A stretch of 64,000 nt of DNA, taken from NCBI RefSeq assembly GCF_005116645.1, contig NZ_SWCM01000013.1:1-64000 (forward strand). Reading direction: 5' to 3'. The translations under genes and the position numbers were made by a program. Shown piece by piece: positions 7,491 to 17,742 of the stretch. The notes beneath the pieces are model-generated. The model ran no database searches and was not told where the DNA came from. It worked only from the letters and a program-made list of their open reading frames with translations. The DNA is from Desulfopila sp. IMCC35006. Lineage in GTDB: Bacteria > Desulfobacterota > Desulfobulbia > Desulfobulbales > Desulfocapsaceae. Numbering within the stretch: the stretch's first letter is position 1; each line of letters opens with the position of its first letter.

Positions 7491-10400
7491 GTGCCCGCCC
7501 ATATTCTTTTCGTAGTTCACGCTCAATCTGTACTTCACAAATTAAATCAGATCGATCAATTGCAAGGAAATCCCGTACTTTGTCTATCTTTGCCCACAAC
7601 CGCCAGCCACTTGAACGGTTCCGTCTTGGATAGTAGTCATCATCAGGGGACGGCTCATCACACCATGCTTCATAATTGAAAGCGGCTTCACCTGTATAAC
7701 TGGAAACCCAGGATAGATGGTCAGTGGCCTCTCGCGCCAATTTAAGTGTTTTTTTCAGCTTATGCCCTGGAACAACACGTATTTGACCTACTTCATACCT
7801 GAAGGGATCGTTATCATCAAAGCGGAGATCGCCTTCTAAATAAGAAAGCCAACCTTGAAGCCGAAAAGGTTTTGAATTGATCTGATAGTCACTTTTTTCA
7901 TACGGCAAGCGAAGTCCCCAAACATCACTTTCAGTTTGAAGTGCACGAGCAAGAGCCGATGCTGTCTCAGGTGACACCAGAGCTGAATTTATCCGGATTT
8001 GCTCCACCCTCTTCTTATAATGTGTTGTGCAACTTCCACTGACAACAATCCAGCCTTCTCGGTTTGGCGCAGGCAAGCCCATTTCTGAAAGTAGCTCAAC
8101 ACGATTGATATTTTGCATCCACCCCTTGTCTGTTCTTGGATCATCCTTCCAAAACCGAAGTTCGAGCGGCGTGGGACCGCGATGGTCAGAAAGCCAAGCT
8201 GGGTTATCTGTCAACAATACATGGGAGAGCCAATAACTGAAGCTACCCCATTCGCCATCTTCATCACTTGAAACAGGATGAGTGGTTAACAATTCTCCTA
8301 CAATGCAATACATTGCATTCCACTCCAGATGCGTTCCGTAGCGTTCAATTGTCGGGCGCGAGTGGTGACTATGGGACCACAAATGATATTTTCGTTGATC
8401 GTAACGTGCCTTTCTTGGCTCTCTATCCCAGTAATTAGCTTCGTCGGTAGCATTCCATTTGTCGATAATCCAGTTTTCGCCAATCGTAAGGACTTGTTCC
8501 TGAGATATCGTTGGGAAGATACGGAGAATATCCTCGTACCAGTAGGGAAGGGTATCCATCTCATCAAACCTGAATCTACGCTTACCCTCTCGAACGCGTC
8601 CGAATGACCGAAAAGAATCCCTTCCTCTTTTAGTTTTGCCCTTTATAGCTGCATTAATCTTATCAAGCTGATCTTTTTCGGAAGCAGTCAGCGCAATCAC
8701 TCCAGATGCTGCCAATTGAAGCAGGGTTCTCTTTGCATATTCCCGAATCGCAACATGCGGCAATTCGGACGAAGTCGCAATATTAAGAATCTGCTCTTTA
8801 TGTGAAACCAGTGCACTGGGTGTTTCGGAGCTAATACGACACAGAGAAATCATTAACCAAAGCTTGGCAGCCAAGAAGTAGAATGGGGCCGTGGGGTCAC
8901 GGAAGGAAATATCAAGTTGCCGGCTTGATTGATCTATAGCGGCGGTAATGATATCCAAACAACCATGCTGTGCCAGCTGACGTAATACGTGGGCCGCTTT
9001 CCAACGGACTCTCGTATCAATATCGCTCATTAGAGCGAACAGGAAACGGGCAATCGCTTCAGTCGTATCACTCGGGATGTCGTCTGATGCGAGAATAGTG
9101 TGTTCCTCAGCAGGAATCCGGTTTCTCAATCGTTCAGAGTACCAAACCAAAAAATTGCCAGCTTCTTTTCCTTCAAGAGTGCGAGCAATTTCTTCTGCAA
9201 TGGCGAACAATGCACGGCTACCTAGGCCTTCACCTGCTGTTGAAACCCCTGCAAGGATCGTATTGAGACGGCCCTTGTCATCTAATCCTGCATAATCAAA
9301 CATCTGATAAAGAGCAGACTCTTCCTCCTTGAGATAACGAGCAGCACCACAAAAATTCTCAATCAAAATTGATGGCAACGTCTCACTACACCAATGATCA
9401 ACGGCAGGAGTCCCTTTCCATGCACCAATAGTCTCTAGTAACATATCGATGCGGGTATGTTCCCAAAGAGCCTCGTCGGGGATATTGGCAAGAGCGTTCA
9501 GAAATGAAATTCTGTTCCGGAGATTTGAGGTTGCTTCTCTCATTTTTCGGAGGAGTTCTCTATCGTTATGCCTCAGGCCGGATGCTGCCGCAGCTTGAAG
9601 AACCTCCGCTATGGATTCAGGTGTGCTGAAAATTTTGCCTTGTGGGTCAAATTCGAATTCAGGTGGTGGTTGGTAATCGCTATTTCTATATGCTGAGTTA
9701 TCATACTGAGTGACAGACTCGTCTGAGATGCCATTATTCGCTTTTTTCAAAAACTCAACAGTATTTCTCAAATGAGCTATCCATTTACCGACATGCATGC
9801 TCTCTTCAGGAATACGGCCTACAATTTCCCCCCCTAATTTCAGACGAGATTCTTGAGAAGTTAGCAGCAGGGCTTCCTTTGCAAGTCCTTCGATCACCTC
9901 TTTGTTATGCAAAGGATTTGTAATGGCCCGGCATACCAGTTCCTGCCAGAGATCCCCACTAGAACCTCCGATTAACAAGGCAAGGGAGCTTGCCACTTCA
10001 AGACTTATATTTTCACGCTTCAAAGCTGTCAGAAGGCATTGACTCAATGTTTCATGCAGATAAACGGTCCCGTTGTCATCCCAGCGGCAAATGGCCGCCA
10101 ATGCAGCTTTGTTGTCCACACAAGTAAGCGCATGTACAGCTGAGTTCCATGGGAAATGGTCGTAACCAGATAGACGCTCGGCAGCTCCTGAAATGAATGT
10201 GAAAATATCACTGGCAATAGTTCTGCCATCTTGTTGCGCGGATAAATCGGCACGATCAGCCATGACAGACAAGAAGTCAATTTGATCAAAAGCTTCTCGG
10301 TCTATTTCCTTTGCGATCATAACAGCATCGTTAAATAGTGCCGCTGCATCGTCTCTGCTGATCGGCAGTACAAGACGGCAGAATCGAATTAGCGCTTCCA

Positions 10401-13400
10401 GCTTAGAGGACGAAGCTTCTCGTAGTTTCTTGATATCATCTGCCGCGTTTGCAATTTGTTCAACGATGATTTCTGATTCAGCATTTCGTAATCTCATCCG
10501 TGACCAGAGTTTTAAACGGTTACTCGCGAACGAATCACTGTAACGGCCTTTAGACAGCAGATTAGCCCTGTTAGCAAGATCAACTGCCTTGATGCCCTCA
10601 ACAATCAACAACCCCATGACGCTTTGTGCGGCAACAGTACGAAGTTTTGAACTTTCGTGGTCGTGATCAAATTCATATAAATTCGAAGCAATATTGAGAC
10701 TATCCAGTTGTTTTTCTTCTATCTGATGACCTTTTTTGGCGCATGAAAGGATTTCCAGGCGGGTGTAATAGATGGGGTACAGTGCTTTGAGTTTCTTGTG
10801 AATTTTTTCAATGTCTCGATTATCAGTCTGCTGTTTTCTCTTTCCTGTTTTTGCTCCTTTTCCTTTCTCCTGCTGTATTGGTTTCGGCTCAGGATTAAGA
10901 GACGTTGTATAAGCAATGAAATCTTCCGCCTTTGTAGTTGTTCCGTTGATCATCTCTCTAAGAAGCCAGCAGCGGAACAGGGCATCAATCCGACACACGT
11001 CGAACAAGTACAAATGTCTCTTCTTTTCCCCTTCGAGTGCGGACAAAATCAGGTTTACTGTGGATAGTACAATTTGTGTATCCACGCCTATTTTAAAAGC
11101 AAGTTCGCATGCAGTGATAAGAATATCGAGAAGAGTTTGTTGCCAACCTTCGTCGCTGTGCGAAGCGCTTATGGTGTTGATATCAGGAATAAAGCGCTTC
11201 TTGAGGTATTTTAGTGACCTTTCGATTGCTGCACTGTCGATAGACTCACCGGCCATGGCGAGCGGAACCCATAAGAGTAGATCCCAAGGACTGCGCGGCA
11301 AGCGGTCCTTGAGTAGAATTTTAAGATACTCGGATTTACCAGCTGCGATAAGTTGAGGTACAAGAATGATAGCGACGCGAATCGCAACATCACGGGGAGT
11401 CCACCGAAGTAATTCGTGAATGCCAGCTTTTGGCCCGCCAAGCTCCAAAATAGTTTCAACGCGAGCGGCAATATCACTATCCGTGACCTTCCAGTCATTC
11501 ATCTCTTTGTTCTGGACAGTGCGCCGACGCTTCAACCATGCCTCATGAAAGTAAAGCTGCTCTCGTGCGGTTACTCGGTCTCCTGAACGAATCGCGCGAA
11601 CTGCATCCTGAGCGAGAAATGACCCTTGCGATTCAATGCGTTCAGGGTCCAGAAGGATTGTCCGACGTAACGATGAACCGGCAAACTCCACTGACAGGTC
11701 CAGTTCGTTTTCGAGAACTTCGTTTAGAGTGCTGTCGTCATGTTCAGCTTCGGCGCTGAACAACACCGTTTTGAGGGCATCCGTTGTTGTCCCTGCCTCG
11801 TGGCATGCAGCCAGAGAAAGCTTAAGCCTTCTAACTTGAACTTGACGACGCACAATAGGGTCAGAAATTGCCGCCACTTGAGAGTCGCTCTCAATGACAA
11901 ACAAAATATCCTTGGCGCGACCGGCTGTGATGAGGGCATCCGTGACATGAAGTGAGCTGTAGTGGTCAAGCTGGAATGTTTTGTAAAAGTCTGCTGCTAT
12001 GTTGGTGGTGACTGCATTCCGATTAGCAGAACCTTTGTTCTTGATGAAAGCTTCAAAATCCTCGTCAGCTATAGTAATTTCATTCTCTTTAAGACGTAAG
12101 CCAGGCCACAAGTCGGTTGCAAAATCACGAACAATATCTTCCGACGTATCAGTAATACGTGCCAGTGCGGAGACATTGATTGGAGCGGGTAGAAATGCCA
12201 GCGTATCAATGAGATTATCGAATTTCTGAGGATATCCGAGTTTCTGAAGCGCAGTCTTGAATTGTTCTTTGAGAACATCCGCTAAGGACTTCCCTCCAGG
12301 GAGTAGTCCTGCAAGGAGCCGTGAGACTTCGCCTTCAGCCGCTGCGATTGCATATGCCTGTACGCGAGGATTACCGGCTGATAGTTCATGAAACTGTTCA
12401 ACTAGATTGGCTGGCAGATCAGAGAATGTGGCCTCTAAATGCTGCGTTGTTTCTTGAAGAGAAAAGGGGGGGCAAAGAGCCTCTGGCGTTTCTGCTGGCA
12501 GCTTGATTGACTTGCGTCTGGCGGGGTCTGTACGGCATGAAGCAATAAACTTAATATTGCTTGGGAGCCTCTCAAGGCCAGCACCGAAGAGCTCATGCAC
12601 AAAAGAAGTCTCTGAAGGCATCATATTTTGAGCAGCTGCAACCGAATTGTCGGCGGCATCAATTAAGATCAGCAATAATCCTTGAGGAGAAAGTCTGTGT
12701 AATGCTTCTCCTGCAGCGTGTAGGCGTTGCAGGAATAATTTGATAGTTGCAGGATTCTTCTGGTTTCGAGGGATGAATAACGGCAATTGTAGCGATATGG
12801 CAAGATCATTTGTCAACTGGAGGAATGCATTTTCAGGCAAGTGCCGTTTATCGTCGGTCTGCAGGTAGCGCCCAGCTCCAAAACAGTCGAAATATGCTGT
12901 TACCGATCCTTGCGGCAAACGGTCGGTTATTTGATGCATTAACGTAGTCTTTCCACAACCACCAGCACCGTGGATTAAAACTAGTCGTTCACCCTTAGTC
13001 AGCAAATTGACTACATCTGTAACAGCTTCGCGTTCAATTACTTTTTGAGGGGACTGAATGTCAGGAGGACAAGGGAACAGTCCATCACGCCCGCAGAGAC
13101 CGAACCAAACTACTAATAGATCTTTTTCAGTGACGACCTCTCCTGCCCGTTCTGGAAGCATCAATTCACGGGTTCTTATCTGGAGTTCGCGGACTTCGGA
13201 TGAAACATCATTACCGAGCAGACTCGCGACAGAATCCACTACCTTCTCTTTTACAGAGAACCGGGATTGAGTACCGCACTCACTAAAATCCAAGGCTGAA
13301 AGAAAGTCTTGAAACTCATTTTCTGAAATGCCGGATGCTTTAATCAGCTCTTGAAGGCCGCTCTTTGTTGATGGGTCAAGCTGTGCTTTTTTGAGTGAGC

Positions 13401-13881
13401 CCTTCCATCTTGTGCCTATTAACGTTTTGAGTTCATCAGAAATATTTTGATTACTTACAAACCGGATGGATAATTGCGCACCCTGCTTCATTCGCAGCCT
13501 GGCATCTATGAAATCATCTGCCAATCTGCGAATACCAGAGTTATTTGTCTTCTTTGCAGTATTTTCAGATAGCCTCGCAACAGACCATTTCTTCTCAGGA
13601 TTTGCAGCAGAATATTTGAGTTGGACAAACTCAACACGATCAGCGGTTTCAAGTGATGTCCCGCCATAATAAAGGGCACAATCAACACCGTCCCAGGTAG
13701 GATTATCAGCAGTCTGAGATGAAGTTTCGGTTCGAACTCCTTCAACTCCAACAGCGAGCAAGTCAGTATCGGGTTTCAGAAGCTCAAGGACATGAAGCAG
13801 TGCCCATAATTCATGAAACTGGTCGCCGGCATTTGAACCGCGAGCGCCGCCATAATCAACTAATGATGTGGCTATACTCAC
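7393..13881 (-). CDS. Giant Avs-like protein: Cap4/DUF4297-type nuclease, STAND NTPase, helical sensor
   Basis: A 2162-residue single polypeptide. Residues 1-220 resemble the Cap4/DUF4297 dsDNA endonuclease: GDQFHELWALLHVLELL helix, Asp in WDGVDCALYY (about 62-70), then EFVQLK (about 82-88), the split PD-(D/E)xK core. An NTPase of the STAND class follows: Walker A LIHGAGGCGKTT near residue 300, Walker B LLLILIDAADN near 404, and an Arg-containing sensor FIASCRTD near 445. The remaining ~1500 residues are helical and repeat-like, as expected for a solenoid that recognises a phage protein. Architecture and size match Avs-type defence proteins, which oligomerise on sensing phage proteins and cut DNA. 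It starts at GTG 13881 with AAGGAGA eight bases upstream. Assignment to a numbered Avs type is not possible by eye. Confidence 0.8.
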   Translation of the reverse strand: MSIATSLVDYGGARGSNAGDQFHELWALLHVLELLKPDTDLLAVGVEGVRTETSSQTADNPTWDGVDCALYYGGTSLETADRVEFVQLKYSAANPEKKWSVARLSENTAKKTNNSGIRRLADDFIDARLRMKQGAQLSIRFVSNQNISDELKTLIGTRWKGSLKKAQLDPSTKSGLQELIKASGISENEFQDFLSALDFSECGTQSRFSVKEKVVDSVASLLGNDVSSEVRELQIRTRELMLPERAGEVVTEKDLLVVWFGLCGRDGLFPCPPDIQSPQKVIEREAVTDVVNLLTKGERLVLIHGAGGCGKTTLMHQITDRLPQGSVTAYFDCFGAGRYLQTDDKRHLPENAFLQLTNDLAISLQLPLFIPRNQKNPATIKLFLQRLHAAGEALHRLSPQGLLLILIDAADNSVAAAQNMMPSETSFVHELFGAGLERLPSNIKFIASCRTDPARRKSIKLPAETPEALCPPFSLQETTQHLEATFSDLPANLVEQFHELSAGNPRVQAYAIAAAEGEVSRLLAGLLPGGKSLADVLKEQFKTALQKLGYPQKFDNLIDTLAFLPAPINVSALARITDTSEDIVRDFATDLWPGLRLKENEITIADEDFEAFIKNKGSANRNAVTTNIAADFYKTFQLDHYSSLHVTDALITAGRAKDILFVIESDSQVAAISDPIVRRQVQVRRLKLSLAACHEAGTTTDALKTVLFSAEAEHDDSTLNEVLENELDLSVEFAGSSLRRTILLDPERIESQGSFLAQDAVRAIRSGDRVTAREQLYFHEAWLKRRRTVQNKEMNDWKVTDSDIAARVETILELGGPKAGIHELLRWTPRDVAIRVAIILVPQLIAAGKSEYLKILLKDRLPRSPWDLLLWVPLAMAGESIDSAAIERSLKYLKKRFIPDINTISASHSDEGWQQTLLDILITACELAFKIGVDTQIVLSTVNLILSALEGEKKRHLYLFDVCRIDALFRCWLLREMINGTTTKAEDFIAYTTSLNPEPKPIQQEKGKGAKTGKRKQQTDNRDIEKIHKKLKALYPIYYTRLEILSCAKKGHQIEEKQLDSLNIASNLYEFDHDHESSKLRTVAAQSVMGLLIVEGIKAVDLANRANLLSKGRYSDSFASNRLKLWSRMRLRNAESEIIVEQIANAADDIKKLREASSSKLEALIRFCRLVLPISRDDAAALFNDAVMIAKEIDREAFDQIDFLSVMADRADLSAQQDGRTIASDIFTFISGAAERLSGYDHFPWNSAVHALTCVDNKAALAAICRWDDNGTVYLHETLSQCLLTALKRENISLEVASSLALLIGGSSGDLWQELVCRAITNPLHNKEVIEGLAKEALLLTSQESRLKLGGEIVGRIPEESMHVGKWIAHLRNTVEFLKKANNGISDESVTQYDNSAYRNSDYQPPPEFEFDPQGKIFSTPESIAEVLQAAAASGLRHNDRELLRKMREATSNLRNRISFLNALANIPDEALWEHTRIDMLLETIGAWKGTPAVDHWCSETLPSILIENFCGAARYLKEEESALYQMFDYAGLDDKGRLNTILAGVSTAGEGLGSRALFAIAEEIARTLEGKEAGNFLVWYSERLRNRIPAEEHTILASDDIPSDTTEAIARFLFALMSDIDTRVRWKAAHVLRQLAQHGCLDIITAAIDQSSRQLDISFRDPTAPFYFLAAKLWLMISLCRISSETPSALVSHKEQILNIATSSELPHVAIREYAKRTLLQLAASGVIALTASEKDQLDKINAAIKGKTKRGRDSFRSFGRVREGKRRFRFDEMDTLPYWYEDILRIFPTISQEQVLTIGENWIIDKWNATDEANYWDREPRKARYDQRKYHLWSHSHHSRPTIERYGTHLEWNAMYCIVGELLTTHPVSSDEDGEWGSFSYWLSHVLLTDNPAWLSDHRGPTPLELRFWKDDPRTDKGWMQNINRVELLSEMGLPAPNREGWIVVSGSCTTHYKKRVEQIRINSALVSPETASALARALQTESDVWGLRLPYEKSDYQINSKPFRLQGWLSYLEGDLRFDDNDPFRYEVGQIRVVPGHKLKKTLKLAREATDHLSWVSSYTGEAAFNYEAWCDEPSPDDDYYPRRNRSSGWRLWAKIDKVRDFLAIDRSDLICEVQIERELRKEYGRAHESAEKEKKHHKIILLRSDGSIADAKGHIGNW

Positions 13882-14776
13882 AAATGATTCTCTCCTTATA
13901 TGAGTCTTTTGGGGGGCAGCAGTCTTTTGGGGTCAGAGTAGGGAACCTGGGACAGACCACGGTTTAAATTTTGAGCAAGGAATAGGAAGACAAATCCCGG
14001 ACTATCTTAGGCTATATCTAACTTTCAAAGGAGAAGATGTCTACTGCCAATGCCATGCTGAAGATCATTTTCTGAGATTGATATTCTTCCTGATAGTCCT
14101 GTAATTACAATATCGTCATTTCAGGCTAGTATTCTGCTGAAAAGTTGCTCCATTGCCATCTGTATAGACGCCCTCCGCATTTCTCTATCTCCAGTTACAC
14201 AGTCAATTACCTCGGCACACCGGATAAACACCTATATCTTCTGGCAGCACCAACCGAGTGCCTACAATGCCACCTCCATGAAGTATTCAGGTCACCCATA
14301 CAGACCAAAATGCTGGTCGATTTAACACGACAAACTACGTGTAGAAATTATGTTCATCTAGCTTCCGTAAAAGAACTATCTATCAAAAAATCTACTACGG
14401 AGTCCTCTTCATTTATAGCAATGCTTCCCCCTACCCCTCATTTTTTACCTGAAAAACCTTATATCCTTGAACGCCCAAATTGATTGACACTGGAGACTGA
14501 CGACAGGTGACGAATCCTTACTGTAAGCATCCGCCAATTACCGAACCCATCCTCTCAAAACACTGATTGTGCATTTGCTGAACACCAGGAACACTCCGAT
14601 TGATCTTTAGTCGCCATGTAGCTGTTTGATTGTGTTGACCGCTTACCACGTTACACGAGACAACAAACTCATCATCGTTGCATAATCTCCAAAGCCTTTC
14701 GCCAGAGCATAGCAAGCTGCCTGCAATGGTGACCTCTGTACCAGCAAACTTGAATCATTCTCTTCAGTATACCAAA

Positions 14777-14807
14777 CCTGGTCGGCTCTTTTAATAAGCC
14801 GACCAGG
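14777..14807. terminator. Perfect hairpin, possible terminator
   Basis: CCTGGTCGGCT and AGCCGACCAGG form an 11-bp GC-rich stem with a 9-base loop. On the minus strand the stem is followed by TTTGGT, a weak T-tract. No gene ends directly before it, so it may be the terminator of a lost gene. Confidence 0.4.
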
Positions 14808-15140
14808 GTTGAGGATGAGTGTTCAATGCCAATTATATTTCCCGATTCACTACATCAATAGGTGATGACACCAAGAGGTGGGGAAAGAGGCCCTATCATC
14901 ATCGGAATTCTTATAGGATTCTAATACCACCAATTTCTCAACTCTCAATGCGGCCTTGATAGAATACAGGCTGTGACACTCAGCAGCAAAATCATCGCTG
15001 TTCTGTTCCACACTTTCTCAGTGGAAAATGGCACTCATGGAGGTTTGTGTAATAAGGAATCAATTGAAGTATGAGGTGGTAATGAATAAATAGACAGACC
15101 CACGATGCAAATCCAAGTTCAACGATGCGAGAATCAACCC

Positions 15141-15180
15141 CCCACCTTATCCTGCCAGACAAGCAGCAGGATAAGGTGGG
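15141..15180 (-). terminator. 15-bp perfect hairpin after the coupling-protein gene
   Basis: Arms 15141-15155 and 15166-15180 are exact complements with a 10-base loop. It begins 13 bases after the stop of the coupling-protein gene. A true T-run is missing (GGGGTTGATT follows), so it may work as a terminator or as a 3' mRNA-stabilising stem. Confidence 0.5.
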
Positions 15181-15192
15181 CTGTGTGTAACT

Positions 15193-16689
15193 TTAACGAT
15201 ATCGAGGATTGGGGCGTAATACATCACAATACGGTTTTTCGGCGAAGCATTTCACCTTCATAAACAGAGCAGGCCGACCATCTGTAATAACTATACCGAG
15301 GTTCTCTGGTAGCTGCATAAGCTCATCTGGAGTCATGAGTGGTCGTGAAAAAGTATTGGATGTTCGACTACCTCCACCAAAACTGGCATTATGTTTGGCA
15401 AACCTATCCTGCAGCATATACGCAAATTCGCCTATATCCTGAGGACACTCTCCACCATCTTTCAGTTCTATTGTAGTATTTCCCAGCATTTCAGAGAAAT
15501 ACTTTGCGGTACCAATACTCATAGCTTTTAAAAGTATGATAACACCACAATTGTCAATAAAGTTTTCCCAGTCCTGTGGGTAATCTCTCTGCAACTGACT
15601 AAGAGACTGATAATAGCTTGTAACTCGAAGACCTTCACCTCTCATATAGCCGATGGCCCGCGATAATGCAGGCAAAAAGCCTATTGTACCAGCCTCATCT
15701 ATGTGTAAACCTACGGGCTTATCAGGATTCCCACCAACACGCGAGATCGTGTTGATTGTCTCAGCAACCATCAAACGTAAAAACTTACTGTGTATTTCAA
15801 GTTTTTCCAGAGGTAGAATAACAAAAACAGCGATATTTTTGTTCGGATCAACCAATTCTGCAAAACTGAAATCACTCTGAGAAAGGCTATCACAAATAGG
15901 CATGCTATCTAAAAATTGCAATTGCGCATCAGCCGTGGTGTAAACACTCTGCAGTTCCTTGCTGACAGATTTCATTCCAGCAAGACGAGCCAACTTTCTG
16001 CGTGCTAAACTATTTTCTCCAAAAACTTTGTCCTCATCCTTAACCACCTCATCAGCTAATTTTATAATAAATGCAGGACCACCACAGAACAGTTCCCTGA
16101 CTCTACCCAAAGTTGCAGTTTCCTCTGGTTTCTCGACTAGGTATGCAATCAGTCCTGCAACTAATGACTTTGCACTGATAGGCCAATGGGGATCAGAACC
16201 TATGATTAAAATCAAAGCTGCTACAATTTCCTCGACGTCATCAGCGAACTCAGGATTTTCTGAGTCAAGTTTCTCAAGAGGATTGAAAGATGAAGATATT
16301 TCAAGATCAGCTCCCTCTTGCCGATACTTTCTGTTCCATGCATCAAAAGGATCGAGCTTGACTATTTCAAAACCCATCGCCTGAAGATATGATGCTACTA
16401 AGTGATAAAGCTCTCCCTTGGGATCAATCACCACAAACGACATCAGCCTTGAAATCATATTCAGCACCCCGATGGCAGTACTTTTATATGAACCTGAACC
16501 ACCGATCACCAAAGGATGCCCTGTAACTTCGACAATCATTTCCTTCTGAGAACCGTCAACCTTGCCTGGTAAACTTTTTCCTACAACCATGTGTTTACCA
16601 AAATCCACGTTCTCATCAAATGTCCCGAAATCAGAAGGCTCAGTAAATCTTGCCGTTCCCCTCTGACCTTTATTGTTATCAATGATCAT
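15193..16689 (-). CDS. Type IV coupling protein (VirD4/TraG family)
   Basis: A DNA-pumping ATPase that delivers the relaxase-DNA complex to a conjugation channel. Walker A is GGSGSYKST (residues 63-71) and Walker B is HIDEAG (about 330); the GPLVIGGSGSYKST-like region and VIDPKGELY are typical of VirD4/TraG proteins. At 498 residues it lacks the usual N-terminal transmembrane pair, so it may be soluble or recruit a host channel. The ATG at 16689 has GGGAG seven bases upstream. It follows the relaxase gene closely, and a hairpin lies past its stop. No other type IV secretion genes are in the window, so the island seems mobilisable rather than self-transmissible. Confidence 0.88.
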   Translation of the reverse strand: MIIDNNKGQRGTARFTEPSDFGTFDENVDFGKHMVVGKSLPGKVDGSQKEMIVEVTGHPLVIGGSGSYKSTAIGVLNMISRLMSFVVIDPKGELYHLVASYLQAMGFEIVKLDPFDAWNRKYRQEGADLEISSSFNPLEKLDSENPEFADDVEEIVAALILIIGSDPHWPISAKSLVAGLIAYLVEKPEETATLGRVRELFCGGPAFIIKLADEVVKDEDKVFGENSLARRKLARLAGMKSVSKELQSVYTTADAQLQFLDSMPICDSLSQSDFSFAELVDPNKNIAVFVILPLEKLEIHSKFLRLMVAETINTISRVGGNPDKPVGLHIDEAGTIGFLPALSRAIGYMRGEGLRVTSYYQSLSQLQRDYPQDWENFIDNCGVIILLKAMSIGTAKYFSEMLGNTTIELKDGGECPQDIGEFAYMLQDRFAKHNASFGGGSRTSNTFSRPLMTPDELMQLPENLGIVITDGRPALFMKVKCFAEKPYCDVLRPNPRYR

Positions 16690-16758
16690 AAATTTACTCC
16701 CAAAACAGAGAGGTCAAAGCAGATGACCTCTCTTATTATGATAAAGGTATATAAGCCT

Positions 16759-17526
16759 TCATCTTTCATTTTCAAAGTTATCGTTTTCACGATCCTGATC
16801 GTTTTCCTGCAATATCTCACGCAAGGTTTCCATCACATTTATTGGGCCTTTTTGAACATTTCGCTCTTTACCCTTCTGCTTAGATTTTCTGTACGAACGC
16901 CCCTGATAGCGTGTTGGTTCTTTATCGATATTGCGTTCAGCAAAACTTCTGTGGTCAAGTCTAGGTTCAAAACCGTTCCGCACCAAATATAGGTTACCTA
17001 AATTGCAATAGGATTTCCTCCATTGCCTAGCCAACTTTTGGTCGTTCCAGCTACGATCCTTGTTGCCGAAACCATCGGGTGTTATTTCTCTCATCGATAA
17101 TGTAGCATGACCGTGGACGTTTCTAGGGTCACCATCTTTCGGCGCTCTATGTATTGCAATATCTGCAACCATTCCTTTTTCCACAAAGTTTTGTTGTACA
17201 AAGGTTTTAAACAATTCAATGTTTTGCTGGTCACTCAATTCATGCAGCAGAGGTATATTAATCTCACGAGCGAGTTGACTATCACACCGACCCTCACGTT
17301 TATCCACAGCAGACCAAAAATACCCTCTATCCTTTGCCAGTTCCTTTAACCAGTCTGGCGAATCTGGTGGGATAAGGATTTCCTCATAAATAAGCCTGCC
17401 TTTGCTTCGATGGTAATGAGTTATACCAGTATTGTGATTCTTTTCATTGGACCTGCTGTTATACGCAGACTTGCAAACGACATCACGATCAGCACTTCTT
17501 CCTATTATCTGAATTCGTGAATGTAT
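16759..17526 (-). CDS. MobA/MobL-family (MOBQ) relaxase
   Basis: Nicks the island's oriT and covalently pilots the strand. Family features are present: N-terminal RIQIIGRSADR with AYNSR (usual AYRSG), the metal-binding HGHATLSMRE (HxHxxL-type) motif, and the C-terminal LDHRSFAERN-KEPTRY block; a basic, disordered tail follows. At ~255 residues it is nuclease only, with no helicase or primase domain. The start is unusual. An extended Shine-Dalgarno AGGAGGTGAT (17540-17531) is followed by no AUG, GUG or UUG in frame; the best-spaced codon is AUA at 17526-17524, which is used here. The only upstream canonical choice is a TTG at 17595 with no ribosome-binding site. oriT was not identified. Confidence 0.8.
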   Translation of the reverse strand: MHSRIQIIGRSADRDVVCKSAYNSRSNEKNHNTGITHYHRSKGRLIYEEILIPPDSPDWLKELAKDRGYFWSAVDKREGRCDSQLAREINIPLLHELSDQQNIELFKTFVQQNFVEKGMVADIAIHRAPKDGDPRNVHGHATLSMREITPDGFGNKDRSWNDQKLARQWRKSYCNLGNLYLVRNGFEPRLDHRSFAERNIDKEPTRYQGRSYRKSKQKGKERNVQKGPINVMETLREILQENDQDRENDNFENER

Positions 17527-17530
17527 GTAT

Positions 17531-17540
17531 ATCACCTCCT
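17531..17540 (-). promoter_or_regulatory. Near-perfect Shine-Dalgarno before relaxase, no standard start
   Basis: AGGAGGTGAT is complementary to the full 3' tail of 16S rRNA. Eight bases after AGGAGG lies AUA (17526-17524), in frame with the relaxase. A GTG is embedded in the site itself and cannot use it. Confidence 0.6.
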
Positions 17541-17742
17541 TTAAGTATATCAGGATAAACACTGCTATTGCGGTACAAGGTTTGCCTGCACTCAATTTGC
17601 AATAAAACCAAGTACAGCAACAGCGCCCCCACTACTAGCAAGTATGAACAAATCCTCCTTTCAGAATAGAAGACACCACCGTATAAGGATTCACATTTAC
17701 ATGTTCACAGATACATCGGTTTTTTCTTCTTTTTATCTGAGG

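Larger units (their letters stand above)
13882..15192. other. 1.3-kb gene-free region between defence and mobilisation genes
   Basis: No supported gene. A 112-codon plus-strand frame at 14145-14483 has no motif, no good ribosome-binding site and an unusual His/Cys/Pro-rich composition, so it is not called. Two perfect hairpins lie here (14777-14807 and 15141-15180). The region may hold the promoter of the defence operon or decayed cargo. Confidence 0.5.

Noticed and set aside
14145-14483. A 112-codon plus-strand frame in the gap before the defence gene
   Set aside because: No ribosome-binding site, no motif and unusual His/Cys/Pro composition.
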